A stretch of 64,000 bases of DNA from Chondrus crispus (GCF_000350225.1 NW_005178734.1:1-64000); one strand, 5' to 3'. Shown: positions 10,018 to 20,852, numbered from the stretch's first letter. The notes: generated by a model from the sequence alone, not told the origin. Program-made: numbers and translations.

Positions 10018-11075
10018 AGCTAAGGATAATTGACTTTTTCGTTCATATGTCACTTTCCCATAACCTAGTATCTTAATGACAAGGAACCTCATACGTGGTT
10101 GCTTTTCCACTTTTTTTTTGGACTTGTGCTTTCTAGACAAGAAGGAGAAAGATACCCTTGCCATCACGCTTGAGTTCTGCGCTGCGTGAGAAAATGTTTT
10201 AGGTTGTTTTTCGAAATGCCTGGCAAAGAAGCAGTTTGCGCAACCTTGAAACCGTATATATTGATAACTTCGAAACCAAAGCGCCGATTTAAAAGGGTAA
10301 CTAAGTGTTTAAACTTCAGTTAGATTCCCAGCAATCGGTGTACTCAAAACTGCTATCCCAGTGTTCTGCAAAATGTTTTTGCCGAGTGCAACTACGTTTA
10401 GGGAAAAGTGTCCATAATGCGATTTCATGTATCCTTTTCTGCAAAAAAAAAAGCTGGCCCCACATGAGGCAATCGCTTTTCGTCTGGACTTGTATCACAC
10501 ACACCCTATAGCAAGTCTGGTCTGCTGTCTACTCGTCAGAAGCTATTATATCCTGAAAGATCTGTAGTTTTTATTCATGTTGGCTCGCCCTGCTACTCTT
10601 TCTATTTTGTTATAAATGATAACGATTTTTGCAGCTCTTCAGTCTTCTATGGTTGCACAAAGTACATCTCGGAGAAGCCGAGAAGGCTATGTTTATTAAA
10701 ATAGTAGACTAAGGTATGATAACTATGCGAATTGGGTGGTTGAGAGATTTTCCACGACAAAATGATGAGATCTTATCAAGAAGTAGTTCAGAGACACGCT
10801 ACTAGACATTCTCGACTTCATTTTCCAAGAAACGGAATGCAAAACGCGCCAGAAGATCATGAGAAAATTTAAAATGCCTCACATGAGGGCAACTGACGAC
10901 TAGACGCCAGACGACATGCGATTTGCCTCGTACTGCATGCGGCCGGTCTTGTTTGCCGCGAAGACATGTCAGTTAATTCCCTAGTTCTGTAAGTCAACAA
11001 GGACAACATTTCCAGAACGTATTTGCCGCTGGCATTAATATATTTTGTAATATCGCGATTACTGTTTTAAACACA
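10018..11075. other. Intergenic, AT-rich
   Basis: No gene or repeat is recognised. Small frames at 10305-10511 lie opposite each other on both strands and have no protein-like signature. The fusion gene's 3' untranslated region and terminator must lie at the start. Confidence 0.5.
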
Positions 11076-11443
11076 ATGGAAGACGAAGAATTCAGCAGGG
11101 CTGAAACGTGGGTTGCAATCGGTAACCGTATACCGTACTTGGATTCGAAGACAATACAGAAACAAGACTTGAAACAAGGATTTCAGGTATGTGTGAAAAC
11201 CGTTTTCTCGCCAAAGTTTCATAAAAGAATATTAGAAAGGACGGATAGTTCTCACAAGGATTTGGTCTACCTCAACGCAACACTCAATTTCAGTGGCGGT
11301 GGTCCCTTCCATTTTTTGCTGAGTCAATAATGTCCGCAAAAAGAATGTTGAAAGTGACCTCATCCATGGACACTTGTCACCTAGACATTAGACTGTTCCA
11401 TATTGTTTATCATGAAGCTGGTGCTCGTGACCAGCACAACTGA
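11076..11443 (+). CDS. Possible small two-exon gene of unknown function
   Basis: An ATG at 11076 opens 37 codons (MEDEEFSRAETWVAIG and on) ending in CAG immediately before GTATGT at 11187, a good splice donor. A candidate acceptor (CAATTTCAG) ends at 11293. Reading from 11294 in the same phase gives about 50 further codons (WRWSLPFFAESIMSAK and on) to a TGA at 11441-11443. The 107-base intron and phase-0 junction are plausible, but the 87-residue product matches nothing I know. It could be the 5' part of a longer gene disturbed by the nearby Harbinger insertion; a further protein-like frame lies at 11663-11866, followed by a good acceptor-like TTTTTTTACCTAACAG near 11869. Confidence 0.25.
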
Positions 11444-12187
11444 GTTTGGGTTAATCTCTATGAAAGTCAGCGGGCCGCTCACTTCACAAGCCATGAGTTT
11501 GCTCAGATATGTTGTAGCATGAACAACAAAAGCTCGAGGTTCATAGGCAGACTTCCGATCCCAAAAATGCAGAGACAAAATGGCCTCATGCAAAGTCACT
11601 TTTCAACACTGGCGTTTTGCACGTAGACCATAGCAGTTGACGATGAAAATGGACTTGGTGCATTGCGAATTGAGTTTCCAACCGGTGGGATAGAGTTTGG
11701 TGCGATTGGACTGTTCTGGCTCAATACGAATCTCGAATCCAGTAAAAGGCATGTTATGGTAGGTACATTGAGGTTCCTGGGGGACAGGATTCGTCTGGTC
11801 GTAGATCCTGATACTGTAAAGTTTACTGTGCCAGCGAATGATTTTATGTATTATTTTTTTACCTAACAGGCAGCCAGATTTAAGAATTTAAGATCAGAAA
11901 ATCGGCTCCTTAATAGAGTATTTACGCAATCAAAATAGGGAGCTTACGCTGCCGTTCATGAGAGAAATATGAGTGAAAAATCGCGCAAAACATTACAGCG
12001 CTTTCAGTGCTCACAGAATTCTGGGTCTCGACGTGAGCAGAGAGGCGGAATAGTGACTTGTTGCTCACGACAATTCTGTCTAAATTTCAAGACAAGTGTG
12101 TTTACGTTTTGGCGCAATTTGTAGGTACAGTTGCTTTTCTTGGTGCAGGATCGGTACCGGTTAGCAGACCATCAACCGTTCAGTGAG

Positions 12188-13000
12188 ATGGCAGAGGTTT
12201 TGGACGTGAGCGGCAACGATGATGGATCGCGAGGTGTTAGGAAACGAGGGAAGTATCTCCCGGAGGAGGACCTAATAATCGTTCGTGAAGTGGCCGCTTT
12301 ACGGGCACATGTCGCTGGTTACGGCAACATGAAGCAGTCGTTCGAAAGTGTGGCTCAAAGGGTAAATCAGAACCCTCACATGATGCAAAAGGTGAACTGG
12401 AAAGTCGTACAAGATAGATACAAGCGACTACAGGAGGACTTCGACGCGGACGATAGAAGAAACAGCAGTCTGTCCGGGATTGCGGGAGGGGAGATGGGAG
12501 ATCTTTATGAAGCCCTATCCCAAATGCGAGAAGAGAGGGATACGTTTCTTACCGAGAAGAAAGCCGATAAGAATGAGAAGACCAAGCGAGAAGAGGAGAA
12601 GGAGATTATGGGCAGACGCGTTGTCGAAATGGCACTTTGTCGGAAATCGAAGAGAAGCATCTCAGGTGATGAAGGTGAGGCAAGTAGCAGTGGTGGGAGC
12701 AGCGGAGGAGGTAATGTGGGTGGGAACAGCGCGAGGAAGAGACAGAAGACGCGCCAGACAGGTATCGCGGACGTTAGTGGAGAGCTGGAGATGTTCGGTG
12801 CGCAGTTGAAGGAAGCGGATCTGGCCCAGATTCAGCTTGAGGTGGATCAACTGTCCTTCCAGAAGGAAAAGTATGCGAAAGAGCTGGAAGAGCGGGAGAA
12901 GGAACGTGAAGAGCGACGGAAAGAGCGTGAGGATGGACAAAAGCTAGAGCTGGAGAAGTTTAAGATTATGTTTGACATGTTAAGGGAGAAGATGGGATGA
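12188..13000 (+). CDS. Harbinger Myb/SANT-like partner protein (H1)
   Basis: 270 codons from the ATG at 12188 (MAEVLDVSGNDDG). A basic patch (RKRGKY) leads into a Myb/SANT-like three-helix region, about residues 20-85, containing PEEDLIIVREV and WKVVQDRYKRLQEDF. A Ser/Gly-rich linker (SSSGGSSGGGN) with a nuclear-localisation-like RKRQKTR follows, and then a long charged coiled coil (ELEEREKEREERRKERE). In Harbinger elements this second protein binds transposon DNA and brings the transposase into the nucleus; that role is taken from the family. It converges with the transposase gene, with about 110 bases between their stops. The frame is intact. Confidence 0.85.
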   Translation: MAEVLDVSGNDDGSRGVRKRGKYLPEEDLIIVREVAALRAHVAGYGNMKQSFESVAQRVNQNPHMMQKVNWKVVQDRYKRLQEDFDADDRRNSSLSGIAGGEMGDLYEALSQMREERDTFLTEKKADKNEKTKREEEKEIMGRRVVEMALCRKSKRSISGDEGEASSSGGSSGGGNVGGNSARKRQKTRQTGIADVSGELEMFGAQLKEADLAQIQLEVDQLSFQKEKYAKELEEREKEREERRKEREDGQKLELEKFKIMFDMLREKMG

Positions 13001-13109
13001 GGTAAGTTGGAGCTTCTCGTATTAATGCAGCTTTAATGAACGCTGGAGTTTCCCTGCGGGGCTTTTCCCTTTCGCTCGCCTACGGCTCGCCGGGAAAGGA
13101 CTTTGTTCT

Positions 13110-14339
13110 TCACTCCTCAAGAAGCCCACCCCTCTCCCGAATGTATTCATCCAACGTGCTTGGGCGGACCTTGAAGTATTCGGATATCTGGTTGGGGTAC
13201 AGGCAGTTTCGAAAGTTGCACATCAGCATAGTTCCTAGGTAGAGAAGCCCGACCGGTGAATCACACAGCTTCATCTTGCGCTTCGTGTCAATAATCGGAA
13301 AATACATTTTGAGTTCCTTGAAAATCCATTCTACCGTAATACGCACTCCCGACATGGAGCTGTTGAAAGCTGTCTGGTGCGTATTGAGCGCACTTCCTTG
13401 AAAGGGGACCTCCATAAAGACGCGCCAGTTGTAGCCTGAATCACCGTAGATCTTGTACTGCGCACCATTCACAACCAGAATCTCACCCATGTTAGATTCC
13501 AAACCGCTTGCTGCGTAAAGGAACCAGTCATGACGACGACCCTCGGCAGGGCCATACGCGTGCAGTATCATCCCATCGGGCGTGTTGACTGCCTGATACT
13601 TTAATGGATGCTTCCTTTTGTGCCCGTTGTATACTACGAGCTGCCGCATGTAGCCCTTAGGTCGGGCTACGCCAACCACTGTACCGTCAATAAACCCTAC
13701 ACAATTCTGCATTGCTGCTCCTTTATCACTGATGGCTTGGCTAAAGTCTTGAGCTCTTTTGTCCATGTACTGCTGTGGAACAGGCCCCATCAACAAATGC
13801 CCTTGCCCCTGCACAAATGTTTCCATCCCTTCCCAGAATATTTCCGACATCTGGGAGGGATGTTTTCCGAATAAATATGCTAGATCTTCCCAACGGTCGG
13901 GCACGGCCATGCGTCTGAGGATTATGCATGTGGCAAGCACCGGATTGACACCATACCTGTTACGAGTAGTGTGATGTTGAGATGAAGGCCACCCTACAAT
14001 GGGTACTATCTTTTTGATGTCTTCAACCCGAAAGCGGAAGTCCTGTAAGGCTTCGTGGTCTCCAAAACGATTGAAGTTGAACCAAAATTTAGTAGTAGAG
14101 ATACGGTTTGACCTGTCTAACAAAAATTGAACCTGACGTTGTGCTGCAACGTATCGCCATGCGACACAGACAAAAGCGGGCTTTGATGTAAATGCGGAAC
14201 GTGAGCGGGTGTGTGTGACATGTCGCTTAGCAATAACCGCCAGTGCAGCACGAAAGAGCGACGCTCTTTCTCTGCATTTGGTGAGAGAGTAGTCTTTTTG
14301 CCTCATAGTTGTGAAAGGGGTTGACTGTACTACTCCCAT
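13110..14339 (-). CDS. Harbinger DDE transposase (H1)
   Basis: 409 codons from the ATG at 14339, with no breaks. The DDE_Tnp_4 fold is clear: RNRYGVNPVLATCIILRR helix region, FIDGT (Asp 218), GRRHDW, IYGDSGY (Asp 300) and VEWIFKELK (Glu 337), giving a complete DDE triad. PIF/Harbinger transposases cut and paste the element between inverted repeats, normally at TWA targets. With the intact partner gene and recognisable inverted repeats, this copy could still be mobile. Confidence 0.93.
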   Translation of the reverse strand: MGVVQSTPFTTMRQKDYSLTKCRERASLFRAALAVIAKRHVTHTRSRSAFTSKPAFVCVAWRYVAAQRQVQFLLDRSNRISTTKFWFNFNRFGDHEALQDFRFRVEDIKKIVPIVGWPSSQHHTTRNRYGVNPVLATCIILRRMAVPDRWEDLAYLFGKHPSQMSEIFWEGMETFVQGQGHLLMGPVPQQYMDKRAQDFSQAISDKGAAMQNCVGFIDGTVVGVARPKGYMRQLVVYNGHKRKHPLKYQAVNTPDGMILHAYGPAEGRRHDWFLYAASGLESNMGEILVVNGAQYKIYGDSGYNWRVFMEVPFQGSALNTHQTAFNSSMSGVRITVEWIFKELKMYFPIIDTKRKMKLCDSPVGLLYLGTMLMCNFRNCLYPNQISEYFKVRPSTLDEYIRERGGLLEE

Positions 14340-14670
14340 GCTGATCTGCGGCGTTTGTTACCACAATACATCATGAGCGAAATAGTGGACAGATTTTTGG
14401 TACACGTGTGCATAATATTTGAAAGGATTTTCACAGAATTGTCGTGTAGCGTAAGCTCCCAAATATGGTGAATGAATTTCGTTTTTCTCTCAATACCTGT
14501 CCACGTGTGAAAGCCAATTGTGAAATTCACAAATGAAGCCTGGCGAGCAATCGTGAATTATGGTGCGTTTGTGAAGTCGTTTCACAAACACAGCGGGCGG
14601 GAAACCAATTGCAAGCACATCAAAACCAGCACACGCCAAAAAACACATCAGCCTCTGCTCCCCTCGCGCC

Positions 14671-15035
14671 ATGGCTACCGTTGTTTCCCCTGAGGACGTT
14701 CCAAGCACCCCCGAGAAGTCACCAAGAGGGACGCCTGTTTCCACCCCTACAGACATTCGTCGTCCAGAGTTCAAGCCGGGTCGCAAGTCCCAATTTACGG
14801 GCACAGAAGATCAAATTATGGCGCAAGAAGTCTTCGCCTCCAAGGCCCATGTAGCCCCGCATGGGGAGACGCTCTCCCGCTTCGAGACCGCAGCTCTGAA
14901 AGCCAACGCAAACCCAAATTTCGCGCACAAAGTCACGGGAAAACACATTCAAGACAGATTCAAGAAGCTGCTCGACCAGTACGCCAAGCGCGATGGGCAA
15001 GACAGTGTTTTTTCTAGTGTTGTAAGTGAGATAGG
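14671..15035 (+). pseudogene. H2 Myb-like partner gene, N-terminal half
   Basis: An ATG at 14671 (MATVVSPEDVPSTPEK) opens a Pro/Thr-rich lead and then a Myb/SANT-like region (GTEDQIMAQEV, GKHIQDRFKKLLDQY) parallel to that of H1. The frame meets the end of a solo LTR at 15036; the downstream half resumes after 21434 in the same phase if one copy of the short target duplication is discounted. This half shows no other damage. Confidence 0.8.
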
Positions 15036-15477
15036 TGTAGTATAAACACCCCCAACGGAGGGGCTTGTATACTCAGTTCTTGCGGAGACCTCGATCGGAG
15101 AAGGGAAGCAACCCCACCTAACGGATCCGGGAAGCGGACCCGGGTAGCGTGGTGGTAGAGCGGGTTCGGACGGGGACGCGCGCACGGGCGGGTCGATCTA
15201 CGCCTCGACGCCCCGGGGCAGCGCTGGGTTACGTACCAGCACTGACGGGCGCAGGCGGATCTAGGCTCGCTCGTGTGCTCGCGCGTCCCGTGCCCGCTCG
15301 GCTCCTAACTAGATACGGGCTATTGTAGGCAACCCGATCTAGAATAAGCGGGGCGAGCTTTACCAAAGGCGTAGGTTCTGGACAAGCTCGTGCTGGTCCT
15401 CCCGCGTTGCCGTAGGTCCGCTCACGTATTTAATGTACAAGTTAGTCTATCATACTACAGTACAGTACGTACTGTAC

Positions 15478-15888
15478 TGTTGAGGAAGAACTGAACCCCA
15501 CGTGTAAACGTGGACGAACGGATCGCGAACCGGAACAGGAGTGCACGTGCGCGCATGTAGGGAACCGAAAGGGCGGGTAATCCAGTCTTCCGAAAGGAAA
15601 AAGGGGTGCAGCTGGTGTCGCGCGTAGCGCCAACGGCAAGGAGGACGGCAATGGACGGTAGGAGTTGGGGCGGGGGACAGCGCCGGGTGGTCGGGAGCTG
15701 CTGGGTCGAAAGGAAAGGGGGGAGGGGAGGAAAGATCAGAGACAGCTGAGGCCTCCCGGGGAGTAGTACTTAATCGCCTACCCTCAGAGATAGAGAGGGG
15801 AGGCAGCGAACTAGCAAAGAGTAAAGGAAGTGGGTGGATTCCCGACTTTACGACTCGCTCGGTGCCTCGCGGTTGGATTACCGCAACA
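15478..15888 (+). repeat. 5' LTR of element A
   Basis: 411 bases beginning TGTTGAGGAAG and ending ACCGCAACA, repeated at 20853-21263 with one visible difference. The sequence just inside (from 15889) contains the palindrome TTACAAGCTTGTAA; no standard TGG primer-binding site is obvious. Confidence 0.92.
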
Positions 15889-15971
15889 TTACAAGCTTGT
15901 AAGTGATCGTGGCACTTGCGATCAGACTGCCGGTGAGCGGCAGGGGCAAGGAACAAGGGGCGTAACTCGCG

Positions 15972-17330
15972 ATGGACCGCTCAGATCAGAAAGATAAGGA
16001 GGACCGTCGCGTAGCGAAGGGCTTAGGACGAAACCCTGAAGGCCTGCCTTCCTCAATCCCGGTGACCGGGGTCAATAGGGCGCCGATCACCCCGCCGACA
16101 CACACTACACCAAGGTCTCTGGTGTCGGAAATGACCCGACAAGATGAGACTGGATCTGCTAGTGCTGGAGGAGCAGTTCGTGGTGCTTCTGGCACAGATA
16201 TGCAGATTCTACATGCAGTTTCCAGCATGAAAGAAGTTATGGAAATGATGATGGAAGCCATCGACCGAAACACAAAGACGATCATAATGATGGGACAGAC
16301 AGTCTCAAACGTGACCAGCGCGATGGCAACCGCGGATTCCCGGCCGCAAGATGCAGTTAAGACTACCGGCAACCAGCAGAAGACGGCAGAAACCGGAGAA
16401 GGTCTATCTGTTGCAGAGAATGATTTTGAGGCAAAGGTTAGCGAGGGACTCAGATGTGGCCATCAGGCGCCAACGGGTACGAGGGATGAACAATATGGCA
16501 GACACTTCTCTGACTTTTACCTCCCCCAGACAGCATACAAAATTTACAGTAAGTCGATGGACCCCGTCAAAATCTCAAAGCCGAGAGACCCGCATTTTTT
16601 CGCTGCCCGGAGGGCATGGAGACGCATTTGTCAGGACTTCCCCGTGCGACCTGGTTGCCATCGTCGTCTTCTGGCTTGTGCATTTTCGGGAACGGCGTTG
16701 GCTATTTTCGAGGAGATCGCGTCCGCGCACCTTGATGCCGACGCAGATGAGCTCTGGGTCCTGTTGCAGGATCGGCTTTGCAATGGAAGCCATCAGAGAA
16801 GTCTACGGGTGGCATTTGATATGATGGAGTGGGACGAAGGCACTGAGTCCATCAGTCAATTTGCGCACTGCTTGCGCGCTGCTGCCGTGGCACTTCCGGA
16901 AAGGGTCTCAGAAGAGAGAATTCTGGATCGATTCACGCAATCTCTGAGCGGAAGGCTCCGCGATCATGCCCTGGCGGTGCAGGGGACGTTCGACGAGGTA
17001 GTTAGCAGGGTGTCTATGATGGGCAAAAATAAGCCCAGCTTCAACCGCGAGTCGAAAGCCCGACCGGAGCGCGTGCGTGCCATAGACAGCAGCAGCAGTC
17101 GCGAGAAGCAAGTCATCTCGACCGTTCCAGATGCGGTCGCGACGCCCCCCTCTACACTTGCCGAAGACCGCTTTCTTTCGGCCACGTGCTACTACTGTGG
17201 CCTGAAGGGCCACCTCGCACGCTCTTGTGAGAAAAAGCGCCGCGACAGGGCGGAAAGGGGCCTCGGTTCGTCGGGGGAAGGTGCGGGGGAAGGAAACGCG
17301 ACCGGCGCCCCTCCCAGCAAGCGCAATTAG
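15972..17330 (+). CDS. Element A gag
   Basis: 452 codons from the ATG at 15972. The middle has a retrotransposon gag-like helical region (DLVAI-type hydrophobic spacing around SFSGTALAIFEEI in this frame and FDMMEWDEGTESISQFAHC), and the C-terminus has one CCHC zinc knuckle, CYYCGLKGHLARSC, followed by a basic tail. Forms the particle core and binds the RNA in gypsy elements. Confidence 0.88.
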   Translation: MDRSDQKDKEDRRVAKGLGRNPEGLPSSIPVTGVNRAPITPPTHTTPRSLVSEMTRQDETGSASAGGAVRGASGTDMQILHAVSSMKEVMEMMMEAIDRNTKTIIMMGQTVSNVTSAMATADSRPQDAVKTTGNQQKTAETGEGLSVAENDFEAKVSEGLRCGHQAPTGTRDEQYGRHFSDFYLPQTAYKIYSKSMDPVKISKPRDPHFFAARRAWRRICQDFPVRPGCHRRLLACAFSGTALAIFEEIASAHLDADADELWVLLQDRLCNGSHQRSLRVAFDMMEWDEGTESISQFAHCLRAAAVALPERVSEERILDRFTQSLSGRLRDHALAVQGTFDEVVSRVSMMGKNKPSFNRESKARPERVRAIDSSSSREKQVISTVPDAVATPPSTLAEDRFLSATCYYCGLKGHLARSCEKKRRDRAERGLGSSGEGAGEGNATGAPPSKRN

Positions 17331-20300
17331 TGGCCGGTCGGGTCCCTCGCACAAGGGAGGCGGAGAGGGTGTGTCGCTGCGAAGGAGGCAGTAGGAGCCT
17401 CGACGACGACGTTGTCGTCCAACTGTGCGCAGGGTCGGACAAGGTGTGGGTCCCCCTGGACACGGGGGCGCGATCGATATGGGTCGATCGGTCGTGGTTC
17501 GAACGAGTGGGAGGAAAGTGGGTCCCAGATGGGGACACCGCTACAGCTGCGGACGGCCACGAAATTGCCGTCTGCGGCAGAGGGGAGCTCGCTTTTGAGC
17601 TCTGGGGCACAAGGTTCGCAGAGCCAGTGAGGGTCGCAGAGCACCTCCCGAGTAAGGTCCTTGTCGGGAGCCGGTTTTGGCGTCGGCACGGCTTGGTCCT
17701 CAATTTACGGACACTTCGCGGAAAGCTGTGGGTCGACGGGAGACGCATTCGAGGAAAGGTCACGAGAAGTCCGATCAACAATGCCGCCCTGGAAGTGATG
17801 GCGGCAATCACCGACGCCGATGTCGACGATGCCATTCTGGACATGGATTTGTCTCAGTTTCATCCGGAGCGCGGAGTACAGGAGGAACTACGAAAAATTC
17901 TGTGGAACCGCCGCGCTGTCTTCAAGGGGCTGGGGAGAATCGGGGGTGTGCAGCATAGGATTCAGCTAGTCGAGGGCGCCACGCCAGTGTGCTGTCCGGT
18001 GAGAAGACGATCTCCTCGCGAGGAGGAGGTCGAACGCGCCGAAATGGAGAAATTGCTGAGGATGGGGGTGGTCGAGCCGGCATCATCCCCGTGGGCCGCG
18101 TGCAACGTTTTTGTCAGAAAGAAAGACGGGACGTTGCGCGTAACCTCTGATTTCCGCGCACTGAACCCGCTGACGGTCACAGATACGTATCCAATGGAGG
18201 ACGTAAGGGCTACCCTCGACTGGATGGCGACGAAATGTATCTTCTCTACATTTGATCTGAAAGACGGATTCTTTCAGGTCGAGCTTGAAGAGGCATCGCG
18301 AGATTTTACCGCGATCCGGACTGTCATAGGGCTGCTCCGCTACATTCGCCTACCGCAAGGAATGAAAAACTCTCCGGCCGTTTTCCAACGTATCGTCAAC
18401 TTCATCGTGGGAAACAGAAAGGGATTGGATGTGTGGGCGTTCATGGATGACGTCAGCCTGGGAACTGCTACTGTGGAGGAGCACCTCCGTTCTGTAGACA
18501 CGGCATTAGAGACATTTTACAATGCCGGTGCTCGGCTGAAACTGGCCAAGTGCCAATTTGGGGTGCGTGAGGCGGAGATCCTGGGACACAGGATTGACAG
18601 CAAGGGCATCAGGCCCTCGGACGCCCACGTTGCGGCGATACGACAGCTCGTCGAGCCTGGAGGGGGCGAAGAACTCATGCGGTTTCTGGGGTTAATGAAT
18701 TTCTTCGCGGACTTTATTGACCACTTTTCGGAATTGGCCAAACCTCTACACGAGGTGTTGGTAGGGACTGGGTTCAATAAGAAAAAAAAGAGAGGCCAGA
18801 AGTTGATCATCCCAGACTGGAGTAACCGATGGGGGTGGCAACAGAAGAGAGCGTGGGCTGATCTGAAGGCGGTGTTGAGCAACCCGGAGTCTCTTGTGGC
18901 ACCGAGGCGTGGTGCGAGCAAGAAGCTCATGACGGACGCGAGTGCGTACGGCGTGGGGGGAGTCTTGCTCCAGCGGGAAGATGACGGAAAGTGGCACCCT
19001 GTCTCTTTCACGAGCAGGAAGCTCACCGACGCCGAAAGAAAATTTACTGTGACGGAGAAAGAATGTCTGGCAGTTGTTCACGGACTGCGCAAATGGCGCT
19101 TCTACCTGCATGGGGAGACTGACGTGGTCGTGGTCACCGACCATTGCTCGCTGAAGTGGTTGATGAGTCTCAAGGACCCGCGGGGGAGGTTGGCGAGGTG
19201 GATGGTGAGCATCCAGGATTTCGACTTCACAGTCATGTATGCCCCAGGAGGGGAGCTCGTTGTCCCTGACACCTTGAGTCGGGACTCCGTCGAGAAGCCA
19301 CTTTGCGCGCGCTGTTTCAAGGCGCTCGAGGAACCAGTGGCTGAGGAAGGAAAGATCGAGGCCGTCCGCGCAGTGGTGGAGTTATCAGGCCTCGGCGGTG
19401 GCCCTTCCGCCGACGAATTTCGCCAAGCGCAGCTCGAGGAATTCGGGGACGTTGAGGAGCACGCAAACAAGAGCAGAGGCTCTGGGTACACCAAGGATGA
19501 AAGGGGGCTTCTACGTCGCACCAGGGCAGACCGGGAGCTACTTGTGGTACCCAAACGGCTGGTCAACGCCGTGCTGGACGAAGTGCACGGGTCCAAGCTC
19601 AGTGGACACTACGGGGTGAGGCGGACTACGGATCGACTCAGCAGGTCGTTTTGGTGGCCTGGTTGGCGGAGTGACGTGACAGACCGGCTGCGGTGCTGCG
19701 TGGCATGCACTGCAGCAAAGGCTCACCGTCCCGCGAAGCACGCCAGGATGATGGTCTATCACCCCCGAAGGAGGTTTCAACAAGTCGCAGTCGACGTGCA
19801 GTCGGTCACGCCGAGGACTGCATCCGGAAATATCAAGATTTTGGTGATCGTTGACACCTTTACGCGCTTTGCCCGTGCCATCCCGATTCCAGACGAGCGT
19901 GCCGACACCGTCGCCAAGCTGATACTAGATGAATGGGTGTCCATCTTCGGTCCAATGGAGAGACTTTTGTCGGATCGTGGACCGAATTTTATCGGAATCG
20001 TGGTCAAGGCGATGGCGGAGCAACTCGGAGTGAGTCGCATCAAGACTTCACCCCTGCACCCACAGGCGAACGGCTGTGTCGAGAGGTGGAACAGGACCTT
20101 GATGCGAGACATTGCATGCTTCATGAGCACTGGAAGCCAGGACTGGGATGAACACGTTTCCCTCGCATGCTTCCGGTACAATACTGTCGTGAACGAGGCC
20201 ACTGGCTTGACGCCATATGAAGCAATGTTTGGCATTTCTGCATTTATGTCGTGGGGGGCTGAGGAATCCAGCCGCATTCGTGGAGAGCCGTATGAGCTCA

Positions 20301-20827
20301 GCAGTCACCTCAGAGATTTACACAACCGGCTTCTGTCACGGGGAGTGAGGGCGAGGGAAGTGGCCGCCGACGAATACGACAAGGACGTCAAGGATCTGGG
20401 ATTTGTCGCCGGAGACCGGGTGCTGGTGTGGTCTCCGGAACTGGCCAGCAAGGAAGGGAACAAAATTGTCCGACCCTGGCTGGGCCCGTATCGCGTTGAT
20501 GAAGTGCTTTCCCCTGTGAGCTTCATGCTGAAGTCGGAGTTGGGAGGAAAGATAGCTCGCGTACATCCGAACCGTATGCAAAAGATTTCCGCCGCCGCCG
20601 TCCAGACTTGCAATGCCAGGAATGGAGTGTTTCCAGATGGACTACGACTACTCGAGCGCATGAAAGATTCAAAGGAAATCGAAGAACCTCGCACTGGGAA
20701 AAGGCACAGGCTGTTCAAGCTTCGCATCGCTGGCCGAAAGTCCCCAAAATGGATCAAGGAAGAAGACATACCTACCATCATTGTGCGACTGTTCGATCGG
20801 AGTATCGCGGATCGTCGGCCGATGTAG
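17330..20827 (+). CDS. Element A pol (protease, reverse transcriptase, RNase H, integrase)
   Basis: 1165 codons in one frame, overlapping the end of gag by a base and lying in the -1 frame, as is common for gypsy elements that use frameshifting. Domains in order: aspartic protease (PLDTGARSIWVD), reverse transcriptase (LRVTSDFRALNPL, LPQGMKNSPAVFQR, AFMDDVSLG), RNase H (LMTDASAYGVGG), integrase zinc region (HGSKLSGHYG to CCVACTAAK) and DDE core (VAVDVQSVTP, LLSDRGPNFIG, HPQANGCVERWNRT). The order reverse transcriptase before integrase marks Ty3/gypsy. No chromodomain was recognised. Confidence 0.93.
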   Translation: MAGRVPRTREAERVCRCEGGSRSLDDDVVVQLCAGSDKVWVPLDTGARSIWVDRSWFERVGGKWVPDGDTATAADGHEIAVCGRGELAFELWGTRFAEPVRVAEHLPSKVLVGSRFWRRHGLVLNLRTLRGKLWVDGRRIRGKVTRSPINNAALEVMAAITDADVDDAILDMDLSQFHPERGVQEELRKILWNRRAVFKGLGRIGGVQHRIQLVEGATPVCCPVRRRSPREEEVERAEMEKLLRMGVVEPASSPWAACNVFVRKKDGTLRVTSDFRALNPLTVTDTYPMEDVRATLDWMATKCIFSTFDLKDGFFQVELEEASRDFTAIRTVIGLLRYIRLPQGMKNSPAVFQRIVNFIVGNRKGLDVWAFMDDVSLGTATVEEHLRSVDTALETFYNAGARLKLAKCQFGVREAEILGHRIDSKGIRPSDAHVAAIRQLVEPGGGEELMRFLGLMNFFADFIDHFSELAKPLHEVLVGTGFNKKKKRGQKLIIPDWSNRWGWQQKRAWADLKAVLSNPESLVAPRRGASKKLMTDASAYGVGGVLLQREDDGKWHPVSFTSRKLTDAERKFTVTEKECLAVVHGLRKWRFYLHGETDVVVVTDHCSLKWLMSLKDPRGRLARWMVSIQDFDFTVMYAPGGELVVPDTLSRDSVEKPLCARCFKALEEPVAEEGKIEAVRAVVELSGLGGGPSADEFRQAQLEEFGDVEEHANKSRGSGYTKDERGLLRRTRADRELLVVPKRLVNAVLDEVHGSKLSGHYGVRRTTDRLSRSFWWPGWRSDVTDRLRCCVACTAAKAHRPAKHARMMVYHPRRRFQQVAVDVQSVTPRTASGNIKILVIVDTFTRFARAIPIPDERADTVAKLILDEWVSIFGPMERLLSDRGPNFIGIVVKAMAEQLGVSRIKTSPLHPQANGCVERWNRTLMRDIACFMSTGSQDWDEHVSLACFRYNTVVNEATGLTPYEAMFGISAFMSWGAEESSRIRGEPYELSSHLRDLHNRLLSRGVRAREVAADEYDKDVKDLGFVAGDRVLVWSPELASKEGNKIVRPWLGPYRVDEVLSPVSFMLKSELGGKIARVHPNRMQKISAAAVQTCNARNGVFPDGLRLLERMKDSKEIEEPRTGKRHRLFKLRIAGRKSPKWIKEEDIPTIIVRLFDRSIADRRPM

Positions 20828-20852
20828 ACAGGTGCGAAGGAAAAGGGACGGA

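Larger units (their letters stand above)
11938..14460. mobile_element. PIF/Harbinger DNA transposon H1, apparently intact
   Basis: The element is bounded by 13-base terminal inverted repeats GGGAGCTTACGCT (11938-11950) and its complement (14448-14460). A second shared block, ACGACAATTCTGT, lies at 12067-12079 on the left and, inverted, at 14433-14445 on the right. The blocks are a few bases apart on the right but about 115 bases apart on the left, so the left end carries an extra segment. Inside are two convergent genes, a Myb-like protein (plus) and a DDE transposase (minus), the standard two-gene Harbinger plan. A clear 3-base target duplication is not visible (ATA left, AAA right). Confidence 0.8.

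Noticed and set aside
11935-14463. ATA/AAA as a 3-base target duplication for H1
   Set aside because: The two triplets do not match each other or the usual TWA target closely enough to claim.
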